Shown here: one piece after another, positions 1-7,518 of the stretch
How the letters are laid out: each line of letters starts with the position of its first letter
Position numbering within the stretch: the stretch's first letter is position 1
Assembly (NCBI GenBank): GCA_947632235.1
Contig: CANROO010000008.1
Span: 1-32,744 of the forward strand
Source: an uncultured Clostridia bacterium
GTDB taxonomy: Bacteria > Bacillota > Clostridia > Lachnospirales > CAG-274
Direction: 5' to 3'
Length of the DNA: 32,744 bases
Position numbers and translations under genes: made by a program
The notes under the pieces: model-generated
The model's input: the letters and a program-made list of their open reading frames with translations, nothing else
What the model was told of the DNA's origin: nothing
Database searches by the model: none

Positions 1-464
1 ATGCCTCCCAGGGCGTATACGGGTATGCTGACGGACGAGCATATATCGCTCAGCCATTCAAGGCCCTTAGGCTCCAGCCCTGCCTTGCAGTCGGTGGCAA
101 AAATATGGCTTGCGGTTATATAGTCCGCTCCGAGACGCTCCGCCAGCCTTGCCTCTTCGAGGCTGTGTATTGAAGCACCCTTAAGCTCAAAAGAGCTTAT
201 ATCGTCTATGTTTTTTTCAAAAAGCGCAAGGGGAAGATGTATCCTTTTGCAGTCAAGCTTTTCGCACACGGGTATGAAGGTGTGCAGAATAAGCTTTCCG
301 CCCAGTATTCTGAGCGCTTTTCCGGCCATTACGGCATATTCCGCCTCGCTCATATCCTTTTCGCGGAGAATGACATAGTCATAGTCCGAACGGCTCAAAA
401 TTTCGAGCTGTGAAAAGAAATCGTCGCACAGCCTTCTGTTTGTGACGGCTATTTTTTTGTACAT
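1..464 (-). CDS. thiE: Thiamine phosphate synthase (ThiE/TenI family), partial
   Basis: This is the fourth gene of the thi operon, cut off by the left edge of the window. About 154 N-terminal codons are visible, so roughly the last quarter of a ~200-residue protein is missing. The product would join HMP-PP to the thiazole phosphate to make thiamine phosphate in the cytosol. Visible family signs are the N-terminal strand MYKKIAVTNRRLC, the segment VILREKDMSE, the motif GADYITASHIFATDCKAG and, at the cut end, PVYALGGI, the phosphate-binding turn of this fold. The ATG at 464 follows an AGGTGG ribosome site and lies 8 bp after the thiH stop. ThiE and the related TenI are hard to separate from a fragment, but the operon favours ThiE. 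Confidence 0.85.
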   Translation of the reverse strand, partial: MYKKIAVTNRRLCDDFFSQLEILSRSDYDYVILREKDMSEAEYAVMAGKALRILGGKLILHTFIPVCEKLDCKRIHLPLALFEKNIDDISSFELKGASIHSLEEARLAERLGADYITASHIFATDCKAGLEPKGLEWLSDICSSVSIPVYALGG

Positions 465-472
465 GATACCAC

Positions 473-1630
473 CTACAGATAAATATACTCGCTCATTACG
501 GGCTGAAGTCCCTGCGCCTTTATGGCATCGTAAACTTCCTTCACATTTCTGCCGTCGCTTATCTCGAACTGCTCGTCGCCCTTTCTCTCGTTGTCGCCGT
601 GTCCGCCTATGCCCACGTCCACGCCTGCGGAGATCTTTGTTGCCGCTATTTTTATGGAATTATCCCTGAAGCGTGCGCACTCTCTTGTGGATATGGTGAG
701 GCTTGCAAAGGGCATAAATATCCTGTAAGCGCACATCACCTGCAAAAGCTGTGTTTCATGTACATCCTTGGGATTTATTTTGTCATTGTTTATTATGGGT
801 CTGAGCCTCGGACACGAAAAAGCTATGTCCGCATGGGGGTATTTCTGCTGTATCAAATACGCGTGTATACCCGTTGCAAAGGCATCCTTTCTGAAATCGG
901 AAAGCCCCAGAAGCGCCGCAAAGCCAACGCCCCTCATGCCTCCGCGTATGGCTCTTTCCTGAGCGTTGAACCTATAGGGGAATATCCTCTTGTGCCCTGC
1001 AAGGTGCAGAGTTTCATACTTGTCGGAATTATAGGTCTCCTGAAAAACGGTAACATAATCCGCTCCGCACTCATGAAGATACCTGTATTCATCGGTATTC
1101 ATGGGATAGACCTCAAGTCCCGTCACCTTGAAATATTTTTTGGCTATACGGCAAGCCTCTCCTATGTACTCCACATCGGACATTTTACGGCTTTCGCCCG
1201 TGAGTATGAGCACTTCCTCAAGTCCCGTGGAGGATATAGCCTGCATTTCCTTTTCTATCTCGCTGTAGTCAAGCTTTGCCCTGTGGATCTTGTTATGGCA
1301 GTTAAAACCGCAGTAAATGCAGTAATTTTCGCAGTAATTTGCTATATAAAGCGGTGTGAAAAGCTGTATGCTGTTTCCGAAGTGCTTTCTTGTTTCCGCC
1401 TGCGCCCTCTGCGCTATTTCCTCCATGAGAGGAGTTGCGGCAGGCGAAAGGAGCGCGCCGTAGTCCTCGGGCGTGATCACATCCTTTTCAAGAGCCGTTC
1501 TCACATCCTCGGCAGTATATTTTTCGGGGTCGTAGCTCTCCATGGCGGCTATTACCTTGTCTTGTATTTCCGAGCCTATATTCTCCATATCGGGGAGATA
1601 GGTCATATGGTCTATTCTTGCTTCACTCAT
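473..1630 (-). CDS. thiH: 2-iminoacetate synthase ThiH (radical SAM)
   Basis: 385 residues, full length for ThiH. The enzyme cleaves tyrosine with a 5'-deoxyadenosyl radical to give dehydroglycine (2-iminoacetate), which ThiG uses to build the thiazole. The radical-SAM CxxxCxxC motif is visible as CENYCIYCGFN at about residues 79-89. Downstream the sequence reads like ThiH (LTGESRKMS, FQETYNSDKYE, FSCPRLRP). Use of ThiH rather than the glycine oxidase ThiO indicates the oxygen-independent route, as expected for an anaerobe. The ATG follows GAGGTAA, 11 bp after the thiG stop. Confidence 0.95.
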   Translation of the reverse strand: MSEARIDHMTYLPDMENIGSEIQDKVIAAMESYDPEKYTAEDVRTALEKDVITPEDYGALLSPAATPLMEEIAQRAQAETRKHFGNSIQLFTPLYIANYCENYCIYCGFNCHNKIHRAKLDYSEIEKEMQAISSTGLEEVLILTGESRKMSDVEYIGEACRIAKKYFKVTGLEVYPMNTDEYRYLHECGADYVTVFQETYNSDKYETLHLAGHKRIFPYRFNAQERAIRGGMRGVGFAALLGLSDFRKDAFATGIHAYLIQQKYPHADIAFSCPRLRPIINNDKINPKDVHETQLLQVMCAYRIFMPFASLTISTRECARFRDNSIKIAATKISAGVDVGIGGHGDNERKGDEQFEISDGRNVKEVYDAIKAQGLQPVMSEYIYL

Positions 1631-1641
1631 TTTTAATTACC

Positions 1642-2406
1642 TCAATCCCTTAAAAATCCTGTGAGCGGTGAGGAGGCGCTTGCTCTGTCCCTCACTCTGC
1701 CCATGCCCGAAAGATAAGCCGTTCTTCCTGCCTCTATAGCCTTTTTGAAGGCTTCCGCCATGGCAGGTATGTCGCCTGCAGTGGCAATGGCTGTGTTTGC
1801 CATGACTGCGGCCGCGCCCATCTCCATAGCCTCGCAGGCGTGAGAGGGCTTGCCTATTCCGGCGTCAACTATTATGGGCAGGTCTATTTCTTCAATAAGT
1901 ATCTTTATAAATTCCTTTGTGACTATGCCCTTGTTGGTGCCTATGGGCGCACCGAGTGGCATAATTGTTGCCGCGCCGGCATTTTTAAGATCTCTTGCAA
2001 CATTCAGATCGGGGTACATATAGGGCATTACCACAAAGCCCTCCTTTGCAAGTATCTCGGTCGCCTTTATTGTTTCATAGTTTTCGGGAAGTAGATATTT
2101 TGAATCGCGCATTATCTCTATTTTCACAAAATCTCCGCAGCCCAGCTCCCTTGAAAGCCTTGCTATCCTCACCGCCTCCTCGGCGTTTCTGGCGCCCGAG
2201 GTGTTGGGAAGAAGCGTAACACCCTTGGGTATGTAGTCCAGAATGTTGTCCACATCGGAATTGGCGCGCCTTAAAGCGAGCGTTATAATCTGCGCTCCCG
2301 CGTTTTCTACAGCCGCCTTTATAAGGTCGAGCGAATACTTGCCCGAACCGAGTATAAATCTTGAATCAAATTCGTGTCCGCCTATTATAAGCTTGTCTTT
2401 TTCCAT
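1642..2406 (-). CDS. thiG: Thiazole synthase ThiG
   Basis: 254 residues, the usual ThiG length. It condenses 1-deoxyxylulose 5-phosphate, dehydroglycine and the ThiS thiocarboxylate into the thiazole phosphate. Recognisable blocks are [12 protein letters not shown] near the N-terminus, FVKIEIM carrying the Schiff-base lysine, [11 protein letters not shown], and the phosphate-binding region [19 protein letters not shown]. The ATG at 2406 has AGGAG upstream and follows thiS by 18 bp. It works with ThiS and ThiH from the same operon. Confidence 0.96.
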   Translation of the reverse strand: MEKDKLIIGGHEFDSRFILGSGKYSLDLIKAAVENAGAQIITLALRRANSDVDNILDYIPKGVTLLPNTSGARNAEEAVRIARLSRELGCGDFVKIEIMRDSKYLLPENYETIKATEILAKEGFVVMPYMYPDLNVARDLKNAGAATIMPLGAPIGTNKGIVTKEFIKILIEEIDLPIIVDAGIGKPSHACEAMEMGAAAVMANTAIATAGDIPAMAEAFKKAIEAGRTAYLSGMGRVRDRASASSPLTGFLRD

Positions 2407-2424
2407 TTTTCATATCTCCTTTTT

Positions 2425-2625
2425 TTATATACATCCGCCGCCCATGAATGTGACTATCTCCATTTTGTCACCGTCACATAAAACACGGCTGTAATTGTCC
2501 TTTTTAAGTATCTCGCCGTTCAGCTCCACTGCCACGGTTTCGGGACGGTAGCCCGCAAGCTCAATATATGCGCTCACGCTCATGCCCTCCGCCTCGGGCT
2601 TGTTTTCGCCGTTTATTCTTATCAT
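2425..2625 (-). CDS. thiS: Sulfur carrier protein ThiS
   Basis: 66 residues, a small beta-grasp protein that carries sulfur as a C-terminal thiocarboxylate to ThiG. The ATG at 2625 is chosen because GAGGTGAGG lies just upstream and because the reading frame further 5' runs through the leader hairpins. The hallmark C-terminal Gly-Gly is present as FMGGGCI, but two residues (Cys-Ile) follow it. Canonical ThiS ends at Gly-Gly, so activation would need trimming unless the annotation of the end is misleading. No thiF lies in this operon. The nearest candidate activating enzyme is the ThiF/MoeB homologue at 17308-18078. Confidence 0.9.
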   Translation of the reverse strand: MIRINGENKPEAEGMSVSAYIELAGYRPETVAVELNGEILKKDNYSRVLCDGDKMEIVTFMGGGCI

Positions 2626-2745
2626 AGCCTCACCTCGTTTATAAATAATAAAAAAGGACACAAAAAGAGAACGGGCATATTGGGCTATGCCTTCCTGTAC
2701 CTTGCCTGAGCGGTGGTACACCCCTTTAATGTGTCTTGACATTAT
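2626..2745 (-). promoter_or_regulatory. thi operon leader; candidate HMP-PP riboswitch (thiS motif)
   Basis: About 120 nt lie between the predicted start of transcription and thiS. In RNA orientation there is a GUACC/GGUAC stem (2715-2719 with 2697-2701, 13-nt loop). An intrinsic terminator follows, with stem GGCAUA/UAUGCC extended by AGGA/UUCU, then CUUUUUGU. The TPP riboswitch CUGAGA and related conserved blocks are absent. The thiS-motif class senses the thiamine precursor HMP-PP, lies directly before thiS in Firmicutes and has a small aptamer embedded in a terminator stem. Position and architecture fit, but I have not matched the consensus base by base. Confidence 0.55.
2660..2696 (-). 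terminator. Regulatory terminator hairpin in the thi leader
   Basis: On the minus strand AGGA-A-GGCATA, a six-base GCCCAA loop, TATGCC-CG-TTCT and then CTTTTTGT form an intrinsic terminator about 35 bp before the thiS start codon. A terminator between a promoter and its own gene implies attenuation control. Confidence 0.65.
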
Positions 2746-2751
2746 GGTAGT

Positions 2752-2780
2752 ATTTTAACAGATAAAACAGGCTTTGTCAA
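2752..2780 (-). promoter_or_regulatory. SigA promoter of the thi operon
   Basis: Reading the minus strand, TTGACA (2780-2775), a 17-bp spacer and TAAAAT (2757-2752) give a near-consensus housekeeping promoter. Transcription should start near 2745. Confidence 0.85.
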
Positions 2781-2825
2781 TAACGCGGGCGTTTTGTTAG
2801 CAATTTTTTAATAAATACGGCGGAA

Positions 2826-2926
2826 CTGCTCCCGCTTATTGCAGGGGTCTGCACTTCCCATAATGTAGGGGCGACTTGTAGTCGCCCGCGGGAGACCGCA
2901 GGTCTCCCCTACAAGCAAGGGAGCAG
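2826..2926. repeat. Nested palindromic intergenic repeat
   Basis: The ends are inverted: CTGCTCCC at 2826-2833 and GGGAGCAG at 2919-2926. Inside, TGTAGGGG (2864-2871) pairs with CCCCTACA (2906-2913). Two perfect hairpins lie within that: GGGCGAC/GTCGCCC (2869-2887) and GGGAGACC/GGTCTCCC (2890-2908). It encodes nothing and contrasts in GC content with the AT-rich DNA around it. A related fragment occurs at 18203-18224, so this is a dispersed REP/MITE-like repeat. Confidence 0.8.
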
Positions 2927-3041
2927 CAAAACTTATAGTCTATGCTGAAAAATTCAATAAACAAGTATTTTCTTAACACGCGGCACGCCATACAATGCAG
3001 TCCGGTTTTCATAAAAATATATTACAAATACGGCAAAGCTC
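2927..3041. other. AT-rich intergenic DNA, nothing recognised
   Basis: The stretch between the palindromic repeat and the promoter of the next gene holds no convincing ORF, hairpin terminator or RNA gene that I can see. Confidence 0.6.
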
Positions 3042-3070
3042 TTGTCTTTTATACTTTATTATTGTATATT
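3042..3070 (+). promoter_or_regulatory. Probable promoter of the orphan membrane-protein gene
   Basis: TTGTCT (3042-3047), a 17-bp spacer and TATATT (3065-3070) lie about 80 bp before the GTG start at 3151. In such AT-rich DNA chance matches are common. Confidence 0.5.
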
Positions 3071-3150
3071 TATATTAAAGCTTCAGGAAAATTATATATA
3101 AATTCAAAGTGAGATCTTAATTATATATGGCAACAGGAGGAATAATTTCA

Positions 3151-3639
3151 GTGAATACAACAAAAGAAAAACATAAATCTTTTATTATAAAATTATTATT
3201 TTTGCTAATATCAATAATAGTTGCTTTTATTCTGCTTTGGAATTATTTTTGTTATAATAATTATATTCATTTCAAGCTTACAGAAAAATTAAAATATAAT
3301 TCAGCTGCATACATTGATTTATTAGACAATAAATATTTGTATTATCCCACATGGATTTTGATTGAAGGCGAAGAGGATTTAACAGACAACGAATTAAATA
3401 TTGATTTATCACAAATTGATTGTTCCGATATAGATTTTTCCAAAAACAATATTATTGTTTCTTTTGGCATAAAACTTTATATAATCAAAAGATACAACAG
3501 CAGCTCTCATGTTGATGCTTGGGGTATAAAATCTGATGACGACACAATGTATGTATATTTGACAGGGAAAGAAGCCATATCAAAGAATATGCTCGGCAGA
3601 CCGTCGGGAATAGTAAATTCTGTATTTGGTGTACTTTAA
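3151..3639 (+). CDS. Hypothetical single-pass membrane protein
   Basis: I do not recognise the family. The GTG at 3151 is preferred over the ATG at 3127 because a perfect AGGAGG sits at 3135-3140, ten bases upstream, inside the longer reading. From GTG the product has 162 residues. It has a basic N-terminus (NTTKEKHKSF), one hydrophobic helix at about residues 10-33, then a ~130-residue hydrophilic, Asn/Asp/Tyr-rich domain that should face outside. There are no lipobox and no catalytic motif. Codon use is much more AT-rich than in the neighbours, and the gene follows a palindromic repeat, so recent acquisition is possible. It has its own likely promoter. Confidence 0.7.
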   Translation: MNTTKEKHKSFIIKLLFLLISIIVAFILLWNYFCYNNYIHFKLTEKLKYNSAAYIDLLDNKYLYYPTWILIEGEEDLTDNELNIDLSQIDCSDIDFSKNNIIVSFGIKLYIIKRYNSSSHVDAWGIKSDDDTMYVYLTGKEAISKNMLGRPSGIVNSVFGVL

Positions 3640-3775
3640 AACAGCAAACCTTACTGTTATCCGAACATTAAGCCTACCGGGTAATTACAGATATTAAGAG
3701 TTAAAAAAACAAAAAGCAGCCGGGGTTAGAATTAATCAAGAATTGACAAAGATATACTTCAATAAAGGTGATTTT

Positions 3776-4504
3776 ATGAAATTTATGCGATATTTTGTAA
3801 CTGCGGCAGGCATAATGATACTTATATTTATGCTTCTTTCCTGTTTGGCAGCCAATTTTGCGCTGGGAAAGCTTCTCACCATGGCAATGGGACTGGCTAT
3901 GGCGCTGTGGTTCAACGTGCCCGACAACACCGCTGTGAAAATATGCAAGGGCATTGCTCTGCTTACGGCGGTATTCTTCGCCGTTATGACAGCTTTTATA
4001 GCGCTTATACCACAGGCAAACAAGGCGGACTGTACGGAGGACGCCGTTATAGTGCTGGGCTGCGGTGTAATGGGAACGGCGCCTACGGGTACACTTGTCA
4101 GGCGCTTGGACAAGGCAACAGAATATTATAACAACAACAGCGATGCTATCATAATAGTGAGCGGAGGACAGGGACCTCAGGAGGACATCACGGAAGCACA
4201 GGCTATGTACGACTATCTGACGGAAAAAGGTATACCCGGCGAAAGCATAATTATGGAGGACAAGGCTACATCTACCAACGAAAACTTCAAGCTTTCAAAG
4301 GAAATACTGGATGAGAGGCTCGGAAGCGGTTATAAAACGGCATACATAACAAACAACTTTCATTGCTACAGGGCGGGAGAGCTGGCAAAGCTCAACGGAC
4401 TGGACGCGCGGGCGTACGGCGCTTCCACCTCTGTCACATCGATAGTGCCCTGCTATCTGAGGGAAGTGCTTGCGGTACTGCAGTTATGGATATTGGGAAA
4501 ATAG
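3776..4504 (+). CDS. YdcF-like (DUF218) membrane protein
   Basis: 242 residues from the ATG at 3776, which has AAAGGTG upstream. The longer reading from 3743 lacks a ribosome site. About three hydrophobic helices occupy the first 85 residues. A DUF218/SanA-YdcF domain follows, with the signs AVIVLGCG, PTGTLVRRLDKATEYY, IIVSGGQGPQEDITEAQAM, a MEDKATSTNEN block and ITNNFHCYRA. Family members (SanA, ElyC, YdcF) are tied to the cell envelope, and the biochemical activity is unclear. The stop touches the ribosome site of the next gene, so it is co-transcribed with the methyltransferase and hslO. Confidence 0.85.
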   Translation: MKFMRYFVTAAGIMILIFMLLSCLAANFALGKLLTMAMGLAMALWFNVPDNTAVKICKGIALLTAVFFAVMTAFIALIPQANKADCTEDAVIVLGCGVMGTAPTGTLVRRLDKATEYYNNNSDAIIIVSGGQGPQEDITEAQAMYDYLTEKGIPGESIIMEDKATSTNENFKLSKEILDERLGSGYKTAYITNNFHCYRAGELAKLNGLDARAYGASTSVTSIVPCYLREVLAVLQLWILGK

Positions 4505-4516
4505 GTGATCTTAATA

Positions 4517-5290
4517 ATGGCATATGAAGCATTTGCTCCGCTCTATGACAGATTTATGGAAGACACGCCATATGACGGATGGACGGAGTATATAAAAGAA
4601 ATATTCAAAAAACACGGACTTGTAAACAACACGAACATAATTGCCGATCTGGGCTGCGGAACGGGCAGTATGACGCAGAGGCTTGCCGAAAACGGCTTTG
4701 ACATGATAGGTATTGACATCTCCGAGGAGATGCTTGCCATAGCGCAGGAAAAGGCATCCGAAAAGGGACTTGACATACTCTATCTCGAGCAGGATATGAG
4801 GGAATTTGAGCTGTACGGCACGGTAGACGCGGTCATTTCCACCTGCGACAGCTTAAACTATATAACGGAGCCCGAGGAGCTCTGCGAGGTTTTCAGGCTC
4901 GTAAACAACTATCTGGAGCCCGGCGGACTTTTTGTGTTCGATATGAACACAATACACAAGCTGAGGGATGTGATAGGCAGCGGAAGCTTCTGCGAAACGG
5001 ATGATGATTCGGCATACACCTGCGAAAACTACTATGACGAAAAGCTCAATATAAACGAGTTTTACACCAATTTTTTCATAAAAAACGGCAATGGGCTCTA
5101 CGAAAGGCACGAGGAGCTCCACTACGAAAAGGGCTATGAAATTGAAGTAATAATAAGACTGCTTGAAAAAGCAGGGCTTAAATTTGAAGCCGTGTACGAT
5201 GAGCTGACATTCCACAAGCCTGCTGGGAGGAGCACAAGGGTGTTCTTTGTGGCAAGAGAGATACAGAAAAATAAGACTATGAACACATAA
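4517..5290 (+). CDS. Class I SAM-dependent methyltransferase
   Basis: 257 residues from the ATG at 4517, with AGGTGAT seven bases upstream; the in-frame GTG at 4505 lies within that site. The N-terminus AYEAFAPLYDRFM is typical of small-molecule methyltransferases. Motif I is IADLGCGTGSMTQRLAE, followed by GIDISEEMLAIAQEKA, the acidic end of strand 2 and the SAM ribose/adenine region. DAVISTCDSLNYI and LEPGGLFVFDMNT are the later core motifs. The substrate cannot be told from sequence. It sits 19 bp before hslO in one operon. Confidence 0.88.
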   Translation: MAYEAFAPLYDRFMEDTPYDGWTEYIKEIFKKHGLVNNTNIIADLGCGTGSMTQRLAENGFDMIGIDISEEMLAIAQEKASEKGLDILYLEQDMREFELYGTVDAVISTCDSLNYITEPEELCEVFRLVNNYLEPGGLFVFDMNTIHKLRDVIGSGSFCETDDDSAYTCENYYDEKLNINEFYTNFFIKNGNGLYERHEELHYEKGYEIEVIIRLLEKAGLKFEAVYDELTFHKPAGRSTRVFFVAREIQKNKTMNT

Positions 5291-5309
5291 ACGAAAGGAA
5301 GAAGCAAAA

Positions 5310-6185
5310 ATGGACTATATATTGAGAGCAACAGCGGGAAACGACGCCGTAAGGCTTTTTGCGGCAACAACAAGGGACACCGTTCAAAAGGCATTTGAAT
5401 ATCACAAAACATCGCCCGTAATATCGGCGGCACTCGGCAGAGCGCTCACGGGCGCAGCCATGATGGGCTCTATGCTCAAGGGCGAGGACGACCTTCTGAC
5501 GCTGCAATTCAAGGGTGACGGACCCGCGGGCATAATAACCGTGACAGCGGACAGTAAGGCAAGAGTAAAGGGCTATGCCGGAAATCCGCAGGTCGAGCTT
5601 CCTCTTAAGCCCGACGGAAAGCTGGATGTTGGCTCGGCAGTGGGAAACGGTACACTCACCGTTATGAAGGACATGGGCATGAAGGAGCCGTATGTGGGAC
5701 AGATACCTCTGCAGACGGGCGAGATAGCCGAAGATCTGACATATTACTTTGCAAAGTCCGAGCAGACTCCTTCTGCGGTCGCACTCGGCGTGCTTGTGGA
5801 CAGAGACTACAGCATAAAGCAGGCAGGAGGCTTTATAATACAGCTCATGCCCGAAGCGACCGAGGACGATATATTTTCTCTTGAAATAAAGCTTAACGAG
5901 ATAGAGCCCGTCACCACAATGCTTGAAAAGGGCATGACGCCCGAGGACATAACCGACTACCTCATAGGGGATATGGAGCCAAGCATACTTGACAAAATAC
6001 CCGTGGAATACTACTGTAACTGCTCAAGGCAGAGGGGCGAAAAAGCCCTCATTTCCCTCGGCAAAAAGGAAATAGCAAGGATAATAGAGGAGGACGGCAA
6101 AGCAACACTTCACTGCCAATTCTGCAGCAAGGACTATGAATTTACGGAAAACGACCTTTTAAGGCTTATTCGGGAGCAGGCATAG
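5310..6185 (+). CDS. hslO: Redox-regulated chaperone Hsp33
   Basis: 291 residues, the usual Hsp33 length. It is a cytosolic holdase switched on by oxidative unfolding. The N-terminal substrate domain is recognisable (MDYILRATAGNDAVRLFAATT, ALGRALTGAAMMG). The C-terminal zinc switch has all four ligands: Cys236 and Cys238 (CxC) and Cys269 and Cys272 (CxxC). AAGGAAG precedes the ATG. It is the last gene of the unit that begins at 3776. I see no clear terminator before the rpsU promoter. Confidence 0.96.
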   Translation: MDYILRATAGNDAVRLFAATTRDTVQKAFEYHKTSPVISAALGRALTGAAMMGSMLKGEDDLLTLQFKGDGPAGIITVTADSKARVKGYAGNPQVELPLKPDGKLDVGSAVGNGTLTVMKDMGMKEPYVGQIPLQTGEIAEDLTYYFAKSEQTPSAVALGVLVDRDYSIKQAGGFIIQLMPEATEDDIFSLEIKLNEIEPVTTMLEKGMTPEDITDYLIGDMEPSILDKIPVEYYCNCSRQRGEKALISLGKKEIARIIEEDGKATLHCQFCSKDYEFTENDLLRLIREQA

Positions 6186-6227
6186 GATAAAAATTACACA
6201 AAAATTAAAAAAATATTCATTTTAAGG

Positions 6228-6256
6228 TTGACTATATCCAAAAAATTGTGTATAAT
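6228..6256 (+). promoter_or_regulatory. Promoter of rpsU-yqeY
   Basis: TTGACT (6228-6233), a 17-bp spacer and TATAAT (6251-6256) lie about 60 bp before the rpsU start. This is one of the strongest housekeeping promoters in the window. Confidence 0.88.
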
Positions 6257-6317
6257 TTTGTAGTGTATAGTTTAATGATTATACAGGATTGATGTAACCG
6301 GAGGGAGGGAAGAAATA

Positions 6318-6494
6318 ATGTCTGAGGTCAGAGTTAAGGAAAACGAGTCATTGGATAGCGCTCTTCGCCGTTTTAAGAGAAACTGCGCAAAAGCAGGTAT
6401 CATGGGCGAGATAAGAAAAAGAGAGCACTATGACAAGCCCAGTGTAAGGCGTAAAAAGAAGTCCGAGGCTGCAAGAAAGCGTAAGTACAACTAA
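6318..6494 (+). CDS. rpsU: Small ribosomal subunit protein bS21
   Basis: A 58-codon gene. The product starts [19 protein letters not shown], continues with [20 protein letters not shown] and ends in a lysine/arginine-rich tail ([14 protein letters not shown]), which is typical bS21 of Firmicutes. GGAGGGA lies upstream of the ATG. It is followed by yqeY, the normal partner of rpsU in Bacillus and Clostridia, and shares the promoter at 6228-6256. Confidence 0.97.
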   Translation: MSEVRVKENESLDSALRRFKRNCAKAGIMGEIRKREHYDKPSVRRKKKSEAARKRKYN

Positions 6495-6527
6495 TTTACA
6501 TTTTACACAGAAGGACAGTGATTCACA

Positions 6528-6980
6528 ATGTCATTAAAGGAACAGCTTTTTAATGACCTTAAGGCGGCAATGAAGGAAAAGGACACCGTAAGGAAGGAAA
6601 TTATCCAGATTGTGCGCGCCGGCGTTCTCCAGATCGAAAAGGACAGCAAAATAGACGATCTTGACGATGACAGAGTTTTGTCCGTTATTTCAAAGGAAAT
6701 AAAAAAGATAAATGACGTACTGCCCGATTTTAAGAGAGCAGACCGTCAGGATCTTGTGGATGAAGCAAACAGAAAGATCGAGCTTCTGAAGGCTTACCTT
6801 CCCGAGCAGTTATCGGAAGCCGAGATCGAAGGCATCGTCACTGAGGCTATCAGCAAAACAGGCGCCTCTACCATGAGAGACATGGGAAAGGTGATGGGCG
6901 CAGTCACAGCCGAAACAAAGGGCAAGGCTGACAACAAGCTTGTAAGCGAAATAGTAAAGAGAATGCTCCAGAATTTATGA
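6528..6980 (+). CDS. yqeY: GatB/YqeY domain protein
   Basis: 150 residues covering the whole YqeY family length. Recognisable parts are LNDLKAAMKEKD-like MSLKEQLFNDLKAAMKEKD at the start, IEKDSKIDDLDDD, the YLPEQLSEAEIE block and GASTMRDMGKVMGAV near the end. The fold resembles the tRNA-binding tail domain of GatB, and the cellular role is not settled. It is co-transcribed with rpsU and followed by a strong terminator. Confidence 0.95.
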   Translation: MSLKEQLFNDLKAAMKEKDTVRKEIIQIVRAGVLQIEKDSKIDDLDDDRVLSVISKEIKKINDVLPDFKRADRQDLVDEANRKIELLKAYLPEQLSEAEIEGIVTEAISKTGASTMRDMGKVMGAVTAETKGKADNKLVSEIVKRMLQNL

Positions 6981-6990
6981 TTTAAACAGC

Positions 6991-7025
6991 AAAGACCGCT
7001 ATATCAGCGGTCTTTATTGTTTTAT
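6991..7025 (+). terminator. Terminator of rpsU-yqeY
   Basis: AAAGACCGCT (6991-7000) and AGCGGTCTTT (7006-7015) form a perfect 10-bp stem with a five-base loop, followed by ATTGTTTTATT. Confidence 0.92.
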
Positions 7026-7099
7026 TGCGGTATAAACCATATTTTTTGTGCAATATATTTTTTTGTAATATACTGTCACAAAGTTAATAAATATTTAAG

Positions 7100-7128
7100 T
7101 TGAAATTTTTTTTATTATGTAGTACAAT
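7100..7128 (+). promoter_or_regulatory. Promoter of ireB-ruvX-DUF1292
   Basis: TTGAAA (7100-7105), a 17-bp T-rich spacer and TACAAT (7123-7128), with ireB starting at 7184. Confidence 0.8.
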
Positions 7129-7183
7129 AGAATAGAATGATGCTGAACGGAGAAACCTACTTTTAAAACAGGAGGTGTGTATT

Positions 7184-7483
7184 ATGAGTAATAATTTTTC
7201 TGAAACTCAGAAGATAAGCAACCTTAAGGATGCTCTCAAGGACGTTGTGATAAGCGATGAGGAGGTAGTCGAGCGTTCTGCCATAAGCAAGGTTATAGCC
7301 GAAGCATATGACGCAATGAAGGAAAAGGGCTACAACCCCGTCAATCAGTTTGTGGGCTATATAATTTCGGGCGACCCTACATACATCACAAGCTACAAGG
7401 ACGCCAGAAAGAAGGTATCCCGCATAGAGCAGGACGAGCTTCTTGAGGAGATCGTAAACTACTATATTCAGAATAATCTGTAA
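7184..7483 (+). CDS. ireB: IreB family regulatory phosphoprotein
   Basis: 99 residues from the ATG at 7184, which has a perfect AGGAGGTG six to twelve bases upstream. Family blocks are ISKVIAEAYDAMKEKGYNPVNQ, FVGYIISGDPTYITSYKDAR and the C-terminal LLEEIVNYYI. In enterococci IreB is a substrate of the IreK Ser/Thr kinase and dampens cephalosporin resistance. In Clostridia its role is presumed similar. The order ireB-ruvX-DUF1292 is strongly conserved in Firmicutes, which supports the call. The N-terminus is somewhat longer than in many homologues. Confidence 0.95.
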   Translation: MSNNFSETQKISNLKDALKDVVISDEEVVERSAISKVIAEAYDAMKEKGYNPVNQFVGYIISGDPTYITSYKDARKKVSRIEQDELLEEIVNYYIQNNL

Positions 7484-7489
7484 AGCATA

Positions 7490-7508
7490 GTATTTACGGT
7501 GTAAATAC
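7490..7508. repeat. Perfect inverted repeat between ireB and ruvX
   Basis: GTATTTAC (7490-7497), a three-base GGT loop and GTAAATAC (7501-7508). It ends ten bases before the ruvX ATG, where no clear Shine-Dalgarno site exists. It could be a small RNA hairpin at the start site or a protein-binding site. Confidence 0.5.
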
Positions 7509-7518
7509 GGTACAAAAT

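Noticed and set aside
599..1636. A 345-codon open frame on the plus strand
   Set aside because: It lies opposite thiH, which has an intact radical-SAM motif. No promoter, ribosome site or family resemblance was seen.
2626..2742. N-terminal extension of ThiS to 105 residues
   Set aside because: The extension reads through the leader hairpins and has no family similarity. GAGGTGAGG marks the ATG at 2625.
2626..2745. TPP riboswitch in the thi leader
   Set aside because: The conserved CUGAGA and related TPP blocks are not present in the leader.
3127..3150. ATG 3127 as start of the orphan membrane protein
   Set aside because: A perfect AGGAGG lies inside this part of the frame and is correctly spaced for the GTG at 3151.
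3743..3766. TTGACA before the YdcF-like gene as a promoter
   Set aside because: The -35 is perfect, but no acceptable -10 lies 16-18 bp downstream.
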